Source: Chalciporus piperatus (taxonomy: Eukaryota > Basidiomycota > Agaricomycetes > Boletales > Boletaceae). Taken from it: a DNA stretch of 25,107 nt. This document shows positions 22,592 through 25,107 of the stretch, one piece after another. The position numbers and the translations under genes were made by a program. Below the pieces are notes generated by a model that was not told the DNA's origin, searched no databases, and was given only the letters and a program-made list of their open reading frames with translations. The stretch spans positions 1 through 25,107 of the forward strand of contig JBBPTG010000317.1 in the NCBI GenBank assembly GCA_038093975.1, written 5' to 3'. Within the stretch, counting starts at the first letter, position 1, and every line of letters begins with the position of its first letter.

Positions 22592-25107
22592 ATGTCTTCT
22601 TCCAGCTCGACCTTCGCCTCCATCCCCACGCTCAACGGCTCGAACTACCTTACTTGGGCCCCCAAGATGCGCGCCTACCTTATGTCTATCGGAGTCTTCT
22701 ATACGACTCAGAAGACATCGGACGAGGATGACGATGACTGGTCCAAGAACACGGAGAAGGCAGTCGGTTCTCTCTACCTGAAGCTCAACGCTTCTCTCCA
22801 ACGTCGCTGGGAGGAGGAGAACAATGCCAAGGCCCTTTGGGACGCCCTCAAGGACGCCTTCTCCCATCCCACTTTCGCAAACGTTTACGAAGAGTACGAC
22901 ACCTTCGAGAACATCAAGTTCTCTCTTCACGAGTCCCCGGCTGGGACTTTCTCGAAACTCAGGACCGCATTCCAGAAGTTCGACCAGTACAAGTTCCCTC
23001 TCTCGGATCGTTGGCAGATCCTGATGACGTTGAGGAAACTCAAAGTACTTCCTTACATGTCGACGTTTTTACAGCTACTTAACGCGAAGTCCGGAGATTC
23101 ATTGAAGGACGTCACGACTACGGAGATCCAGATAACGGGCACGGGCGAAACGGCAGTGAGAACTCCACGCGTCGTCACTCGCCCTGGCGCCCTCCCATTT
23201 ACCCTCGACGAGATTGAGCAAACCGCTCTCGGTGCTTGGTCTCAGCAGAATTCTTCGAAGGCTCCCGCGCCTGCAAAGCCTGCTCAGACTGCTCAGGCGT
23301 CCAAGATATCGGCTGTCAAGCCGAAAGGTCAGGACCCGCAGTTTACGCAGCAGCAGCAGCAGCCGACGAACTCGAACAACGGTCAAGGGAACGCCAACTC
23401 GAATGGCAAGAAGAAGAAGAAGCGCGGAACTCGTTCCGCAGAAGGTCAGGCAAAGAACGAGACTCGCAAGTCTCGTGCAAATGCCAACGACGCTTCGGCG
23501 TCCTTCGCCTTCTCTTCCTTCACCACCCCTCCCGTCGTTATCGCACCTGCAGCCACCGTCTTCACCACGCCCGCCGCCGACCCTCGTCAACTCGCACACT
23601 CCTCTGGTGCTACCCACTACGGGCCACCAGCCTTTCCACAGACCCTGCGCAGCATCGACCTCGCACACCGCATCCTGGTCACGCCAACTCCCCAGACGCT
23701 TCGTCGTCTCGACAAGGTGGCAAACCCACCTTCGGACACGTTGTCTGAGGGACGGCCCAACAAGCGCCTCCATTTAATGGAGCGCGTCGATGTTTCGACC
23801 CCGTTTGCATCTGTCGTGGAACTCCCTGACGAGGTTCCCATCGCACCTCTCGCTCCGCCCCCTCCTCGTCGCCCTACCTTGCGCGAACGTCTCGAAGCAC
23901 GTTTGCCGGAGACTCCGTCTCCATCACCATCTCCACCACCAACGAATGACCCCATTGTCCGCTTGCCCGGACATTGTCGGCAGTCTACGTTCGGTGAGAT
24001 TGACCCTGGCACCTTCGCTCTGCCATTCAAGACCACGGTTGCTCCTCTACCGGAAGAGGATATAGTCTCTCTGGGGGAGGAATACAATATCGACGACTAC
24101 ATTGAGCGTTTTTACGCCGATGATGAAGTCGAGTCACAACCACTCGATGAGAGGATCGGAGAAGTCTTCCCAGACATGGGAGAGTACTTTGACTTCGACT
24201 ATGATATGACTGAAAGGTCTGTCTTTTCACACTCGCATCTTAGCGATGACAACTCACAACTGCCTTATTCACAGCAGTATGTAGAGTATATACTGTCATC
24301 TGTCTTAGATAGCGAAGTACCAATGTGTATGTCGATGTTCGATCTCGATCCGTGTGAAGAATGCTTTAAGTTGAGCGATCCTGACGTTAAGTCGGATATT
24401 TGGCTCCTTGACTCTGGAGCATCGTCTCACTTCACTTATGATATGTCCGATTTTTCGGAATACAAAGAATTTGAAGTCCCTAGGCAATGTAAGACAGCAA
24501 ACGGTCTAGTACCTATCATAGGTCAAGGCACTGTCTTAGTTAATTTCAAGGGATCTATCGTCAGATTATCCCCGACTATCTATATGCCCACGACGGACAT
24601 CAAGCTCATATCTATGGGCACTTTACTCCAAGATCAAGACATCTCTCTACGGTCCGCTGGCAACGGAACATTGATAGATTTTTGGCATGCCCGTAAAAAG
24701 GCTACCATTCTTCAGTTCCACTCGCATCCTGGCTCCACAATGTATTTTATACGCGCCGATGTTGTCAAGACCAAACAATTTTCAACTGTGAAGTTATACG
24801 CGACAGACTATGATGTTTTACATCGTCGCTTAGGACATGCTTCCAAAGATGTCATACGTGCAGCTAAGAAGCACCTCAAGGATTTCCCTGCGGTTGAAAT
24901 ACCAGCGGATGATCATGTTTGTCCTGGCTGTCAACTAGGCAAACAACCTAATCGTGCATTCCCGCCTACTCAACGACGTGCTACTGAACCGTTTGAACTT
25001 GTTCACTCGGATCTCAAGTCGTTTGAAACGGAATCGTACTATAGGAACAAATATATCATCGTTTTTTATGATGATTTCACTTCAATGTCTTGGGTCAAGC
25101 CGTTGCG
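22592..25107 (+). CDS. gag-pol: Copia Gag-Pol polyprotein, open to the window edge (3' partial)
   Basis: 838 codons from ATG 22592 with no stop. Gag begins SFASIP-like with TLNGSNYLTWAPKMRAYL, the copia/UBN2 type start, and ends in a Gln/Asn- and Lys-rich part (KKKKKRG, about residue 273). I find no CCHC zinc knuckle. A long Pro/Ser and acidic linker follows. The protease active site WLLDSGASSHF has Asp at residue 607. The GAG-pre-integrase zinc finger has HRRLGH (His 744 and 749) and CPGCQLGK (Cys 777 and 780). Integrase starts with HSDLKSFE (first catalytic Asp about 807) and continues past 25107. RT and RNase H should follow outside. Gag and Pol share one frame, so no frameshift is needed. 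Confidence 0.92.
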   Translation, partial: MSSSSSTFASIPTLNGSNYLTWAPKMRAYLMSIGVFYTTQKTSDEDDDDWSKNTEKAVGSLYLKLNASLQRRWEEENNAKALWDALKDAFSHPTFANVYEEYDTFENIKFSLHESPAGTFSKLRTAFQKFDQYKFPLSDRWQILMTLRKLKVLPYMSTFLQLLNAKSGDSLKDVTTTEIQITGTGETAVRTPRVVTRPGALPFTLDEIEQTALGAWSQQNSSKAPAPAKPAQTAQASKISAVKPKGQDPQFTQQQQQPTNSNNGQGNANSNGKKKKKRGTRSAEGQAKNETRKSRANANDASASFAFSSFTTPPVVIAPAATVFTTPAADPRQLAHSSGATHYGPPAFPQTLRSIDLAHRILVTPTPQTLRRLDKVANPPSDTLSEGRPNKRLHLMERVDVSTPFASVVELPDEVPIAPLAPPPPRRPTLRERLEARLPETPSPSPSPPPTNDPIVRLPGHCRQSTFGEIDPGTFALPFKTTVAPLPEEDIVSLGEEYNIDDYIERFYADDEVESQPLDERIGEVFPDMGEYFDFDYDMTERSVFSHSHLSDDNSQLPYSQQYVEYILSSVLDSEVPMCMSMFDLDPCEECFKLSDPDVKSDIWLLDSGASSHFTYDMSDFSEYKEFEVPRQCKTANGLVPIIGQGTVLVNFKGSIVRLSPTIYMPTTDIKLISMGTLLQDQDISLRSAGNGTLIDFWHARKKATILQFHSHPGSTMYFIRADVVKTKQFSTVKLYATDYDVLHRRLGHASKDVIRAAKKHLKDFPAVEIPADDHVCPGCQLGKQPNRAFPPTQRRATEPFELVHSDLKSFETESYYRNKYIIVFYDDFTSMSWVKPL

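Larger units (their letters stand above)
22091..25107 (+). mobile_element. Ty1/copia retrotransposon, 5' part (runs off the window)
   Basis: 5' LTR, primer binding site, a 250-nt leader and a long open gag-pol frame in the copia order (Gag, protease, GAG-pre-integrase zinc finger, start of integrase). It interrupts the gene at 20241-22090. The five bases before the LTR (CCCTT) are the predicted TSD. No lesion is seen in the coding frame. Confidence 0.95.

Noticed and set aside
22411..22731. 106-codon frame in the copia leader
   Set aside because: It overlaps the start of Gag in another frame and has no domain; at most an upstream ORF.
23099..24087. Other long frames on both strands inside copia gag-pol
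   Set aside because: Shadows of the 838-codon frame that carries protease and integrase motifs.

Overview
The window looks like a repeat-dominated, probably heterochromatic, piece of a filamentous fungal genome, most likely a basidiomycete (Agaricomycetes). The reasons are the element families present (a chromodomain Ty3/gypsy element, a Ty1/copia element, a DIRS-like RT/RNase H element and a fungal tyrosine recombinase) and the very short introns (46-64 nt) with GTGAGT-type donors. I see no convincing ordinary host gene, rRNA, tRNA or CRISPR array.

Layout. 1-4447: 3' part of a Ty3/gypsy chromovirus on +: end of Gag with a zinc knuckle, a -1 frameshift signal, Pol (protease, RT, RNase H, integrase, chromodomain) broken by one frameshift near 1793, a polypurine tract and a 455-bp 3' LTR. 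It sits in a 20-bp minisatellite (4448-4585). 4840-8266: a DIRS-like element on -, with Gag and a decayed Pol that carries two in-frame TGA codons and a 183-bp solo copia LTR with a perfect TSD. 8267-9560: direct repeats, a CCAGT minisatellite and a 71-bp minisatellite. 9601-11207: two converging arrays (A on +, B on -) of a cassette made of a 29-nt GC-rich hairpin, 8 nt, and a 5' splice-site-like GTGAGT, separated by an AT-rich stretch. 11396-11457: a 62-bp near-perfect palindrome. 11537-13197: GC-rich open frames of doubtful coding status. 13198-14579: an AT-rich element, an ACTGG minisatellite and a 20-bp minisatellite with a 180-bp higher-order repeat. 14892-16060: a 42-bp palindrome, a second copy of an E-box promoter-like module and cassette array C, which is split by a solo gypsy LTR with TSD AGGCT.

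16350-17710: a tyrosine recombinase element whose gene is interrupted by one in-frame TGA; it is flanked by 12-bp direct repeats and contains an A25 tract. 17891-18759: another ACTGG minisatellite with a 55-bp end identical to the one at 13897. 18870-19852: a probable diverged LTR, then a second solo gypsy LTR with TSD GTTCG on -. 20241-22090: a three-exon transposase-like gene on -, cut by the 5' LTR of a Ty1/copia element that runs off the right edge (22091-25107) with an intact open frame.

The history is nested: gypsy into a minisatellite, a solo LTR into cassette array C, copia into a DIRS-like pol, and copia into a transposase-like gene. The least explained structure is the hairpin/8 nt/GTRAGT cassette: 11 copies in three arrays, ten with identical 8-nt spacing, and one with a compensatory base-pair change. 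A motif TTTTTCCTGATG shared by the DIRS-like element, the recombinase element and two AT-rich segments is a candidate terminal or recombination site.
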